Translations under genes and position numbers: made by a program
NCBI RefSeq assembly: GCF_002075345.1
Contig: NZ_NAEW01000001.1
Location: forward strand, 620,001 to 684,000
DNA from: Citrobacter braakii
Lineage (GTDB): Bacteria; Pseudomonadota; Gammaproteobacteria; Enterobacterales; Enterobacteriaceae
Length of the DNA: 64,000 bases
Direction: 5' to 3'
Shown: piece by piece, positions 1-7,722 of the stretch
How positions within the stretch are numbered: the stretch's first letter is position 1
Layout of the letters: the number at the start of each line of letters is the position of its first letter
Notes under the pieces: generated by a model
Database searches by the model: none
What the model saw: only the letters and a program-made list of their open reading frames with translations
What the model was told of the DNA's origin: nothing

Positions 1-1427
1 AAGCGGTCGTTAATATTTTTGAAATGATCAATATCGATCATCAGGCAACTGATTGGCTCTTTGTTACGCACTGCCTGGCTCATCTGGGTGCGCAGCGTAT
101 CTTCCAGATGGTGACGGTTGCGCAGGCCGGTTAGCGGGTCGTAGAGCGCTTTCTCCAGCAGCGCATCACGCAGGCGCTGGTTGGCTAACGCCAGACCGAG
201 TGCTTCCGCCATCAGTTCCAGATACGCGCGAGAGGGAGCGGAATCATTGCTGAGGTTCTGGAATGAGAGCAGGCCGATGGCTTCACCCTGGGCAATCAGT
301 GGCACGCACAGGGTATGCTGCTGGCATGATTCCGGTAGATGGTAGCAGGCGATATCGGGTTCGCCTTGCACCGGTGGATGGCTCTGACCGCGGCGCACAG
401 CCCAGCATTCGTCCGGGTGGAAAGCATCCGCTTTGCCCTGCGGTGAAAGCCATTGCGCAACGCAGCGCATCTGCCAGGGCTCTCGATCCAGTATGTAAAG
501 CCGCCCGGCAATACCGGGAGCAACATTCGGCGCAAACAGCTCTGCCACATTAATGACATCGGCAAAATTCTCGCAGCCTTGCAAACGTTGAGTCATACGT
601 GCGAGCAGCTCGCGGATTGCCCAGTCGGCGTCTCGTTCTTTCTCCAGTCGCTGACGTGCCAGGCCGTTCTCGCGAAAAATGCGGATCGCCTGCGCCATAT
701 CGCCGATTTCGTCGATCTGATTAAAGCTGGGTGTCTCAACGGCGTAATCCTGCGATGCCAGACGGTTAACCACATCGCTCAAACGCACCACGGGACGCAG
801 TACGCGGCGTTTTAAAATAAAGCCGAGAACGAACAAAAATAGCAGCGCCGTCAGCCCGACCATCACTTCCGAAGCCGTACGTAGCGTGCGCGATGTCTGA
901 GTGGCATCTTCAATGGTGTTGCGTACGCGGCTGTCGAGTAACTGACGGAAATGATCTATCCGGTCCTGGGCTCGCTCCAGTTCCTGTTCATAGGATTTGC
1001 CATACAGCAGGGCGATGGCCTGCGACTCTTCTCCGCGCGCGACGCTGGCAAGCGCCGCAGCTTGCTCATCCTGCAGGGCATCAACAATCTGCAGCCCTTC
1101 ATGCAATAGCGCCAGTTCTTCATCCGTCGCCCCAATGTCTTTTAGTTTCGACAGTCGCTGTTCAACGGCTTTCAGCGACGCTTCTTTCTGGCGGTAGGCG
1201 TTAAGCGCTTCCGGGTCTTTTGCAATAACATATTCGCGTGCCAGATCGGACAGCGACCAGGCATCGAGCTCGACTTCTTCGGTCAGTTGATCGAATTGAT
1301 AACGCTGCTCCACCACCTGGCGTTCGGTGTTATCGGCGCTGGAGGCCATCAACATGACAACGCCGGAGGCTATGGTCAGACACACCGTCGCGCTGTAGGC
1401 CCAGTTGGTGATTGTGGCAATTCGCAC
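1..1427 (-). CDS. Diguanylate cyclase, HAMP-GAF-GGDEF (3' end cut by window)
   Basis: Partial gene: it starts at a GTG (1427-1425) and runs off the left edge, so about 475 residues are visible. An N-terminal hydrophobic segment (about residues 12-30) is followed by a periplasmic region and a second membrane segment (about 188-203) leading into a HAMP-like stretch (RVLRPVVR). A GAF-like region spans about 275-415. The GGDEF domain then begins (DPLTGLRNR near 428; MIDIDHFKNIND near 462). The GGDEF signature itself lies outside the window, so catalytic competence cannot be judged. Such proteins make cyclic di-GMP from GTP in response to periplasmic or GAF-bound signals. It faces the same way as the membrane transporter gene upstream but is separated from it by a terminator. 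Confidence 0.85.
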   Translation of the reverse strand, partial: MRIATITNWAYSATVCLTIASGVVMLMASSADNTERQVVEQRYQFDQLTEEVELDAWSLSDLAREYVIAKDPEALNAYRQKEASLKAVEQRLSKLKDIGATDEELALLHEGLQIVDALQDEQAAALASVARGEESQAIALLYGKSYEQELERAQDRIDHFRQLLDSRVRNTIEDATQTSRTLRTASEVMVGLTALLFLFVLGFILKRRVLRPVVRLSDVVNRLASQDYAVETPSFNQIDEIGDMAQAIRIFRENGLARQRLEKERDADWAIRELLARMTQRLQGCENFADVINVAELFAPNVAPGIAGRLYILDREPWQMRCVAQWLSPQGKADAFHPDECWAVRRGQSHPPVQGEPDIACYHLPESCQQHTLCVPLIAQGEAIGLLSFQNLSNDSAPSRAYLELMAEALGLALANQRLRDALLEKALYDPLTGLRNRHHLEDTLRTQMSQAVRNKEPISCLMIDIDHFKNINDR

Positions 1428-1508
1428 TGATTAGTTCCTTCTGCGACGATTAATGAATAAGCATGATTGAAATTATAGGAAACGTATGATTTTGCGTGAA
1501 AATAAAAA

Positions 1509-1529
1509 AGGCGGTCTCAGGACCGCCTT
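1509..1529 (-). terminator. Intrinsic terminator after the AI-2E family gene
   Basis: Nine-base stem (1509-1517 with 1521-1529) and a short loop. On the minus strand it is followed by a run of T with one A. It lies just past the stop codon of the gene ending at 1547. Confidence 0.8.
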
Positions 1530-1546
1530 CTGTTATCGTCCTGCCA

Positions 1547-2656
1547 TCATAAATCTGGAGGATTTTTTCCTTCTTCCATAAAGGCTTCGTCGATTCCTTC
1601 CACGTTACCTTCATGATCGCGCCCGGAAAACAGGTTCCAGCAGGTAATGAACAGTGCGGCAATCAGGGGGCCAATCACAAAGCCGTTAATGCCGTAGATC
1701 TCCATTCCGCCGAGAGTGGAAATCAGAATCAGATAATCCGGCATTTTGGTGTCTTTACCCACCAGTAGCGGGCGCAGGATATTGTCCACCAGCCCGACGA
1801 TAATCACGAAGAAGCCAACGATAAACAGCCCTTGCCACAGCTGGTGCGTGGCGAAGAGGAAGATTGCCGCAGGTACCCAGACGATCGCTGAGCCGACCGC
1901 GGGCACGAGGGAGAGAAACGCCATCAGCGCGCCCCACAGGACGCTGCCGTCGATGTCGACAATTGCAAACGCGATGCCGCCAAGAATACCCTGAACCAAC
2001 GCCACGACCGCTGTACCCTTGACCGTTGCCCGCGTCACGCCGACGAATTTGGCAAACAGGTGCTGTTTGGCAAAATCAGAAAGCGGTAATGAGTCCAGAA
2101 TCTGGCGCACCAGGTACGGCCCGTCCTTCAGTAAGAAAAACAGCAGATACAGCATGATGCCAAAGCTAATAGCAAAGCCGAATGTCCCTTTACCAATCAG
2201 GAACGCGCTGCCGGCGAGGTACTGTCCACCCTGCAGTACAACGTCGGACAGTTTTTTCTGGATCTGCGCGACGTTATCCAGATTATGTTCTGCGAGGAAT
2301 CCTCTGGCCCAGTCAGGAAGATACGAAATAATGGCGGTGACCACTTCCGGGAACTGAGTGTCGTTTTGTTGTAATTTGGCATACACCACGTTCAGCTCAA
2401 TAGCCAACGAGGAGAAGATCACCATCAGTGGGATAAAAACAATCAGACAGATGATGCCGATGGTGAGCAGTGACGCCAGCCCGTTACGTTCGCCAAGCGC
2501 GCTGCGCAGTCTGTTTTTCACCGGGTTAAAGATGGTGGTTAAGATTGCGGCCCACAAAATGGCAGAGAAATAGGGAGACAACACATCGAAGAACGCCCAG
2601 GTCACGAGGGCAAGTATGAAAATGAAGAAACCTTTAGTCAGTCCGTTAAATCGCAT
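1547..2656 (-). CDS. AI-2E family (UPF0118) membrane transporter
   Basis: 369-residue polytopic membrane protein of the AI-2E transporter/PerM superfamily. Hydrophobic segments lie near residues 10-45, 60-90, 150-180, 210-245, 250-275 and 285-335. The family's conserved C-terminal part with glycine, proline and NILRPLLVG is present. Members export autoinducer-2 or other small solutes, or act as Na+/H+ antiporters; the substrate here cannot be told. The sequence is clearly different from E. coli YdiK, so I do not use that name. The C-terminus is short, acidic and cytoplasmic. Its own promoter must lie in the 203-bp divergent gap shared with the DUF523 gene. Confidence 0.85.
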   Translation of the reverse strand: MRFNGLTKGFFIFILALVTWAFFDVLSPYFSAILWAAILTTIFNPVKNRLRSALGERNGLASLLTIGIICLIVFIPLMVIFSSLAIELNVVYAKLQQNDTQFPEVVTAIISYLPDWARGFLAEHNLDNVAQIQKKLSDVVLQGGQYLAGSAFLIGKGTFGFAISFGIMLYLLFFLLKDGPYLVRQILDSLPLSDFAKQHLFAKFVGVTRATVKGTAVVALVQGILGGIAFAIVDIDGSVLWGALMAFLSLVPAVGSAIVWVPAAIFLFATHQLWQGLFIVGFFVIIVGLVDNILRPLLVGKDTKMPDYLILISTLGGMEIYGINGFVIGPLIAALFITCWNLFSGRDHEGNVEGIDEAFMEEGKNPPDL

Positions 2657-2859
2657 TAGTGAACCCTGTAATGAGAAGCAGTCCCGACTATAGAACCGTT
2701 CAGGGGAATTACCAACTTTCGCTGCGCATATTTTCTTAAATTGGTTAACCTGTTTTTCGTAGGGAGCCTGCGACAGATAAATAACGTACGCTATGATTTA
2801 TTAGTGAAACAGTCATACTTTTCTTCCCGAAAAAGGGCGTCAAAAAAAGAGGGGGCGTT

Positions 2860-3819
2860 ATGAACACTCAACCTGTAATCGGGATTAGTGGATGTTTAAC
2901 CGGCTCAGCCGTGCGATTTGACGGCGGGCATAAACGGATGGGATTTGTGATGGACGAGCTGGCTCAGTGGGTGACTTTTAAACCTGTCTGCCCGGAGATG
3001 TCTATCGGTTTGCCTGTACCACGCCCCGCGTTGCGTTTGGTTCAAACCGCCCAGGGGAATATCCGCATGTGTTTTAGCCATGCGCCTGGTGAGGATGTAA
3101 CCGATAAAATGTCCGATTTCACCGCTTCATATATCAATGGGCTTGGCGGTCTGTCGGGTTTTATCGTCTGTGCTAAATCACCGAGCTGCGGAATGGAGAG
3201 AGTGAGGCTGTATGACGAAAAGGGAAATCGCGGGCGAAAAGAGGGAACCGGTCTGTTTACCGGCACCTTAATGGAAACCTACCCGTGGTTGCCGGTCGAA
3301 GAAGATGGCCGCTTGCACGATCCGGTGCTGAGGGAGAACTTTGTCGAGCGAGTGTTCGCGTTACATGAGCTTAATATGCTGCGAGCCACTGGTCTTACTC
3401 GCCACGGTTTACTCAACTTCCATAGCCGCTATAAGCTCCAGCTTTTGGCTCATCACCAGGCGGGTTACCGGGATATTGGCCCTTTCGTGGCCTCGCTCCA
3501 TCAATGGGATGATTTGGACGCTTTTTTCGTGGTATATCGCGAAAAGCTAATGGCGATCCTCAAAAAGCCCGCCTCACGGAAAAATCATACCAACGTACTG
3601 ATGCATATTCAGGGCTACTTCCGCGATCGGTTGAACACCCGCCAGCGCGGAGAGTTGCGTGACGTTATCCTCAACTATAGCGGCGGACTGCTGCCAATAT
3701 TGGCGCCACTGACTCTGCTCAAGCACTACCTTGCTGAATACCCAGACAGCTATTTACTTACCCAGAACTATTTTGATCCTTATCCGAAGGATTTAGCCCT
3801 ACGGTTAATGATTAATTAG
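2860..3819 (+). CDS. DUF523-DUF1722 (TudS/YbgA-type) protein
   Basis: 319-residue soluble protein with two domains. The N-terminal DUF523 part (about 5-150) carries three separated cysteines in SGCLTG, PVCPEM and SPSCGM, the pattern that holds an iron-sulfur cluster in TudS thiouracil desulfurases of this family. The C-terminal DUF1722 part (about 190-305, starting near LLNFHSRYKLQLLAH) matches YbgA. In E. coli, YbgA is a stand-alone DUF1722 protein beside the photolyase gene; no photolyase lies here. A purine-rich Shine-Dalgarno (AGAGGGGG) precedes the ATG at 2860. A thio-nucleobase desulfurase or repair role is inference from the family; the substrate is unknown. Confidence 0.8.
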   Translation: MNTQPVIGISGCLTGSAVRFDGGHKRMGFVMDELAQWVTFKPVCPEMSIGLPVPRPALRLVQTAQGNIRMCFSHAPGEDVTDKMSDFTASYINGLGGLSGFIVCAKSPSCGMERVRLYDEKGNRGRKEGTGLFTGTLMETYPWLPVEEDGRLHDPVLRENFVERVFALHELNMLRATGLTRHGLLNFHSRYKLQLLAHHQAGYRDIGPFVASLHQWDDLDAFFVVYREKLMAILKKPASRKNHTNVLMHIQGYFRDRLNTRQRGELRDVILNYSGGLLPILAPLTLLKHYLAEYPDSYLLTQNYFDPYPKDLALRLMIN

Positions 3820-3862
3820 CCTGATAGCGAGTAAATCTGGGGCAAAAATATCCGTTGTTCGC

Positions 3863-3911
3863 GAAGGTTATCCCTGCTGTTTTCTGATGCGTTTAAGCAG
3901 GGATAACTTTC
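3863..3911. repeat. 16-bp inverted repeat (one mismatch), 17-nt loop
   Basis: Arms 3863-3878 and 3896-3911 pair over 16 positions with a single G-T exception. The inner 12 bases (3867-3878 with 3896-3907) are a perfect inverted repeat. It lies between the convergent DUF523 gene and the GGDEF-EAL gene. There is no good T-run on either side, so it may be a terminator of the plus-strand gene, a structured 3' end or a binding site. Confidence 0.6.
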
Positions 3912-3936
3912 ACGGTGTGTAATCGATGATAAAAAT

Positions 3937-3971
3937 GCGGCCCTGCACCCACGGGCAAATGTGCCGGCCGC
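3937..3971 (-). terminator. Probable terminator of the GGDEF-EAL operon
   Basis: GC-rich arms GCGGCC (3937-3942) and GGCCGC (3966-3971) flank a loop that has its own weak pairing. On the minus strand the hairpin is followed by ATTTTTATC. It starts four bases after the stop codon of the gene ending at 3975. Confidence 0.6.
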
Positions 3972-3974
3972 GAT

Positions 3975-5903
3975 TTAACCGTTTCTAATTTCTTCATCGA
4001 TACAAGGCTGAGGTTTGCCAAACAGATATCCTTGCGCGAAATCGCAGCCCAGAGCCTGAAGTCTTGTCAGTTGCTCCTGCGTTTCAACACCTTCTGCAAC
4101 AGCTTTCATATTGAGAGATTTCGCCATGCCCGTGATCAGTTTGATGATAGTCAGGGCGTCTTCCTGCGTAGATATCGAATGCACAAAGGACTTGTCTATT
4201 TTGATTTTATCGAAGGCCAGTCTGCTGAGGCGCGAAAGAGAAGAGTATCCGGTACCAAAATCATCGATGGAGATTTTTACCCCCAGGGCCCGGAGCTTAT
4301 TAAGCGTATTTATCGGCGTAGCACTCTCGGTAAAGAGAGAGGATTCAGTCACTTCCAGTTCGAGGCGGTCAGGTGGAAGTCCAGTTTCTTTCAAAATGGT
4401 TAACACGATTCCTGCAAAGGCCTTGCTGCTTAGCTGGACAGGGGAGACATTGACTGAAATTTTAGCCGGAACCGCCCAACCCGCGGCTTCCCTGCAGGCA
4501 ATTTCGAGCACCGCTTTCCCCATCTCATTAATCATCCCTGTTTTTTCAGCAACAGGAATAAAGCTATCCGGCGACAGTAGGCCCTTGAGAGGATGGCCCC
4601 AACGAATTAACGCCTCATAGCTGTATATTTTCTGACTGAAAGAATCGACAATAGGCTGGTAATACACCACGAACTCTTTGTTCACTATTGCTAATGCCAT
4701 ATCATGCTCAAGCGTTCTGCTTTCCTGCAGTTTTTCTAACATTCGTTGCCGGAAGACTTTTATTTTGCCAGAGCCTTCATTTTTGGCTTCATAAAGGGCC
4801 AGATCGGCAAATTTATAAAGATAGTCAGAGCGACGCTCATTTTCTGAGATAACAATGCCAACACAGGTGGTTATGTTGATAATTGTGTTGTAAATGGTGT
4901 AGGGCTGGCTGATAAACTCACATATTTTCTGGGCTCGCGAAACGGCCCGACTTTCTGTCAGACCACTTGAGAGAAACGCAAACTCATCCCCGCCTAAGCG
5001 ATACAACGTATCCGACGTAAGGCTTGTCGAAATCAGACGATCCGATATCTGGCGCAGTAACATATCACCGGCATCATGACCATACGTATCATTGACCTCT
5101 TTGAATCGATCTAAATCAAACAACATCACCGTCACAGCATCGTTATTTTTCTCTGCCATTTCGATTGTTTTATTTAAATCGCTCCAGAATAGCTGGCGGT
5201 TATTCATCTCGGTGAGCGAGTCATGGTAGACGTCATATTCCAGCTTGGCATTCTGAATTTGTAGCTTTTCCTTCGATTTTTGCAGTTCTTCGGCAAGACT
5301 CTTGACCTGAAGGTGCGCCCGCAGAATATTTCTGTTTTGATAAAAAATGAGCACGCCCAGAATCGCACTCAGTATTATTAGCAGTACAGATGTCGTTGAG
5401 TAAATATAGTACAGCGTTTGAATTTTTTGGTTGGCGTTATTAATCGAGTTAACATCTTTGTTTAATGCGCCGGATGAAAGACGGCCAAGTTGTGCATCCA
5501 GGGTATGCATTTTTTTCAGATACGCCTGGAGTGCTGGACGGTTCATTTTCTCGAGATTATCATCCAGATAACTAAGGGTATTTTCAAGTGTTACCGCTAG
5601 CTCACGGTGGGCAATGTTGCTTTCTATGTAGCGCCCCAAATCACCTTCTTTTATCAAATCACTCTGGCTGAGCATAATGTCGAGACGCATGCGTACATCA
5701 TCAAGATTCATCGTATCATCGATAGTGTAAAGACCAAGCAACGATTCAAATCGGTAATATTGAGATACCAACTGAGCGGCAGACCAGGAATCGGTGTAGT
5801 GAGTCAGTTTCTGTAGCTCTTGTTGCCTTTCATGCACAAGGAAAGAGATATATCCGGTCGATATAAAAAGAAAAAAGATGATGCCAGCCAGTATTCTGTT
5901 CAT
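3975..5903 (-). CDS. Membrane GGDEF-EAL cyclic di-GMP enzyme (DcpA-like partner of a PruR-type protein)
   Basis: 642 residues. TM helix at about 4-23, periplasmic domain about 24-165 rich in helix, second TM about 168-188, a linker coiled coil (195-222), GGDEF domain with the intact motif GGDEF at 304-308, and EAL domain with YEALIRW at 429-435. The EAL active-site signatures NVSPVQL (485-491), ELEVTES, DDFGTGYS (547-554) and EGVET (604-608) are all present. Both cyclase and phosphodiesterase sites therefore look intact. The RxxD inhibitory site five residues before GGDEF is absent. It is the second gene of an operon, 17 nt behind a secreted molybdopterin-fold protein, and the Shine-Dalgarno AGAGGA precedes the ATG. 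The pairing suggests that the periplasmic partner controls which activity dominates. Confidence 0.9.
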   Translation of the reverse strand: MNRILAGIIFFLFISTGYISFLVHERQQELQKLTHYTDSWSAAQLVSQYYRFESLLGLYTIDDTMNLDDVRMRLDIMLSQSDLIKEGDLGRYIESNIAHRELAVTLENTLSYLDDNLEKMNRPALQAYLKKMHTLDAQLGRLSSGALNKDVNSINNANQKIQTLYYIYSTTSVLLIILSAILGVLIFYQNRNILRAHLQVKSLAEELQKSKEKLQIQNAKLEYDVYHDSLTEMNNRQLFWSDLNKTIEMAEKNNDAVTVMLFDLDRFKEVNDTYGHDAGDMLLRQISDRLISTSLTSDTLYRLGGDEFAFLSSGLTESRAVSRAQKICEFISQPYTIYNTIINITTCVGIVISENERRSDYLYKFADLALYEAKNEGSGKIKVFRQRMLEKLQESRTLEHDMALAIVNKEFVVYYQPIVDSFSQKIYSYEALIRWGHPLKGLLSPDSFIPVAEKTGMINEMGKAVLEIACREAAGWAVPAKISVNVSPVQLSSKAFAGIVLTILKETGLPPDRLELEVTESSLFTESATPINTLNKLRALGVKISIDDFGTGYSSLSRLSRLAFDKIKIDKSFVHSISTQEDALTIIKLITGMAKSLNMKAVAEGVETQEQLTRLQALGCDFAQGYLFGKPQPCIDEEIRNG

Positions 5904-5920
5904 GATGTTCCTCTGAACGC

Positions 5921-6415
5921 TTACTCAATATCCATACTACTGACCTGCCATGCAGACCTTGAATAATAAATCTGATTATTTAGTTCCGGCATGCTGTCAT
6001 AGGGGTACACAATGAATAATGGGCCCTTATCACGGATGCGCATATATTTTCCGTTGATTTTTAAAGCAAGGATGGCATTGTATTTTTTGAAATCACTGAG
6101 AGGGATAACGGTGGTGTAGTCATTAAGCGCAGTAACCTTTACAACGGAGCCGCTCGCTCCAACATAATCCATGAGTTTTTGTAGTGGAATACCCGTAAAG
6201 GTCGTACGTCCATTATACCAGGGGGAGGTGGTCTGAAAACTTACCATGCCCAGCTTCTCAAGGCTGGCGGTATCAAAAACCGCTTTCCCGTCTTCATTTG
6301 TATTTTCAATATTACCGGATAACGTTAAAAGAACTTTACCGGTGGGCCTGGAAAGTTCACCCGCCCAAAGCTGGGTGGAGAGCACAACGCTTACCAACAT
6401 GACTATTAACCGCAT
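5921..6415 (-). CDS. Periplasmic molybdopterin-binding-fold protein (PruR-like)
   Basis: 164 residues with a clear signal peptide (hydrophobic 3-17, cleavage near A18-G19). The mature part matches the oxidoreductase molybdopterin-binding (sulfite oxidase) fold: LTLSGNI near 30, FTGIPLQKLMDYVG (73-86), TVIPLSDF (102-109), GPLFIVYPYD (131-140) and a terminal WQVSSMDIE. There is no cysteine anywhere, so the molybdenum ligand of sulfite oxidases is missing. This is what is described for PruR of Agrobacterium, a pterin-binding protein that sets the balance of the dual-function enzyme DcpA. First gene of an operon with a GGDEF-EAL protein; Shine-Dalgarno TGAGG. The PruR assignment is inferred from fold, export, the missing cysteine and the neighbour. 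Confidence 0.75.
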   Translation of the reverse strand: MRLIVMLVSVVLSTQLWAGELSRPTGKVLLTLSGNIENTNEDGKAVFDTASLEKLGMVSFQTTSPWYNGRTTFTGIPLQKLMDYVGASGSVVKVTALNDYTTVIPLSDFKKYNAILALKINGKYMRIRDKGPLFIVYPYDSMPELNNQIYYSRSAWQVSSMDIE

Positions 6416-6956
6416 TCTAACCTCACCAATCAGCCGGATGTAAAAGAATTATAATTTAGATATCACGCTATTTATATATTCCGCCTGTCTATTATTGATG
6501 ATGTGAATTTATTTGTATTTTAATTCATTTAAATCAATGGGTTGCCATGCTTAATGGTTATGAATATTTATTAAATCAGGCGAAGTCTGTTATTAACGGA
6601 CGGTGATTTTTGTTGTGTCTGTACAAAAAACAATCACTCTGTGGTTGTTAAAAAATCACACGATCATAAAGGTTTATTTTTTTGTGCAGCGACAGGGAAT
6701 CGTTGTTTTATCGGCGGGTAACCTTGTTGAATAAATCGAACTTTTGCCTATTCCCGGGATTAGATTACACAGGCGTAGCAGACGTTCAAAAATAGTCAAT
6801 TATCAGGAATTCAAAATACGCAAAACCACCTACAGGATCGTCAGCAACTTAATGAACTTATCAATGGCTGGATGCACCGCGATTGGGGGAATATGCCGCG
6901 CTGGCTTGCTGCATGAGCCAGGCGGATATACCTTGCTGAACGCCGCATAACCGGGT
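6416..6956. other. 541-bp gap, AT-rich, with a possible gene relic
   Basis: The left half (6416-6720) is AT-rich and must carry the promoter of the PruR-like operon. No intact gene was found. The right part (6779-6916) holds an open frame that looks like a decayed coding segment, described separately. No RNA gene was recognised. Confidence 0.6.
6779..6916 (+). pseudogene. Possible relic of a SnoaL/NTF2-like gene
   Basis: An open frame of 45 codons with no plausible start codon reads LQDRQQLNELINGWMHRDWG and stops soon after. That run has the look of the first helix of SnoaL/NTF2-like proteins (acidic, ELI..W...D pattern). A stop codon lies directly upstream in the same frame, and coding-like segments continue in other frames on both sides. 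This fits a frameshifted, truncated remnant. The match is from memory of the family only and is weak. Confidence 0.25.
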
Positions 6957-7598
6957 TTATTCGACAGCCTGAGCCGACTGGCGGGCATACAGATACGCGG
7001 TTGCTCTGGAGACGCCCAGATGCTGCGCCACTGTGTCCATAGATTTTCGTACGTTCAGCAAACCGTCTTTGCGTAATTGTTGAATCAGTCGTTTACGGTC
7101 TTCAGGTTTCAGGGCGCGGGCCGTCGTTGCGCATTTAGCGGCAAAGTCATCGATACGCTGGCGGATGACTTCGTTACTGCCGGGATCGATATGTTCCTTT
7201 ATGGGAGAGTCAGCGGTTTCAGTAAAACGCGCAAGGGCACTCTGCATGCCACGAAACAGCGTCATATCCACGTTCAGACAGAGTGCTGCTACGTATTTGC
7301 CTTCGTCATCCTTGATGCCGATGGAGGTACTTTTCACCGGGCGGCCATCGGCAAACTGGTTGCTGTAGTTGGCTATAATGCTGGGAAATTCAGGCGATGC
7401 GATTCGCGCCAGACCCAGTTCTGTTGCCGGTTGGCCGGGTTCTCGCCCGGACAGGTTATTATGGATGGATAAAATGGCATGTTCAGGATTTTTGAGATCA
7501 TGAACCACCACTTCGCAAAACGGAGAGAAGGTCTCGCTCAAGCCCCTGGCGATAGTGTCAATTTGGCTGAGAAGTGAGTTGTTATCGGTTTTTGGCAT
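6957..7598 (-). CDS. YheO/DauR-type PAS-HTH transcriptional regulator
   Basis: 213 residues starting at ATG 7598, chosen because AGGAGA lies just upstream and the upstream extension of the open frame (to 7862) overlaps the dehydratase gene. The N-terminal YheO-like PAS domain covers about 10-115 (FCEVVVHDLKNPEHAILSIHN; a DDEGKYVAALCLNVD segment near 95-110). The C-terminal DauR-type helix-turn-helix is around 165-210 (MDTVAQHLGVSRATAYLYAR). Relatives control D-amino-acid or amino-acid breakdown genes. It is the third gene behind a RidA-like protein and a PLP dehydratase, so it probably regulates that operon and itself. The inverted repeat at 9150-9182 is the obvious candidate operator. Confidence 0.85.
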   Translation of the reverse strand: MPKTDNNSLLSQIDTIARGLSETFSPFCEVVVHDLKNPEHAILSIHNNLSGREPGQPATELGLARIASPEFPSIIANYSNQFADGRPVKSTSIGIKDDEGKYVAALCLNVDMTLFRGMQSALARFTETADSPIKEHIDPGSNEVIRQRIDDFAAKCATTARALKPEDRKRLIQQLRKDGLLNVRKSMDTVAQHLGVSRATAYLYARQSAQAVE

Positions 7599-7722
7599 GC
7601 CAGTCTCCTGCGGTGATGCCTGTTGCCATGATTGCGGGCAGTTTACAGTGAGCAGGGTTCGCTTTTCCAGACGCGAGTGTTCAGACGGTAATAAGGTATC
7701 CGCATGGCAGATACCTTCTTGA

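Noticed and set aside
1547-2656. Naming the AI-2E family gene ydiK
   Set aside because: The sequence differs strongly from E. coli YdiK over its length, and the neighbours (no ydiJ, no rprA small RNA in the flank) do not support it.
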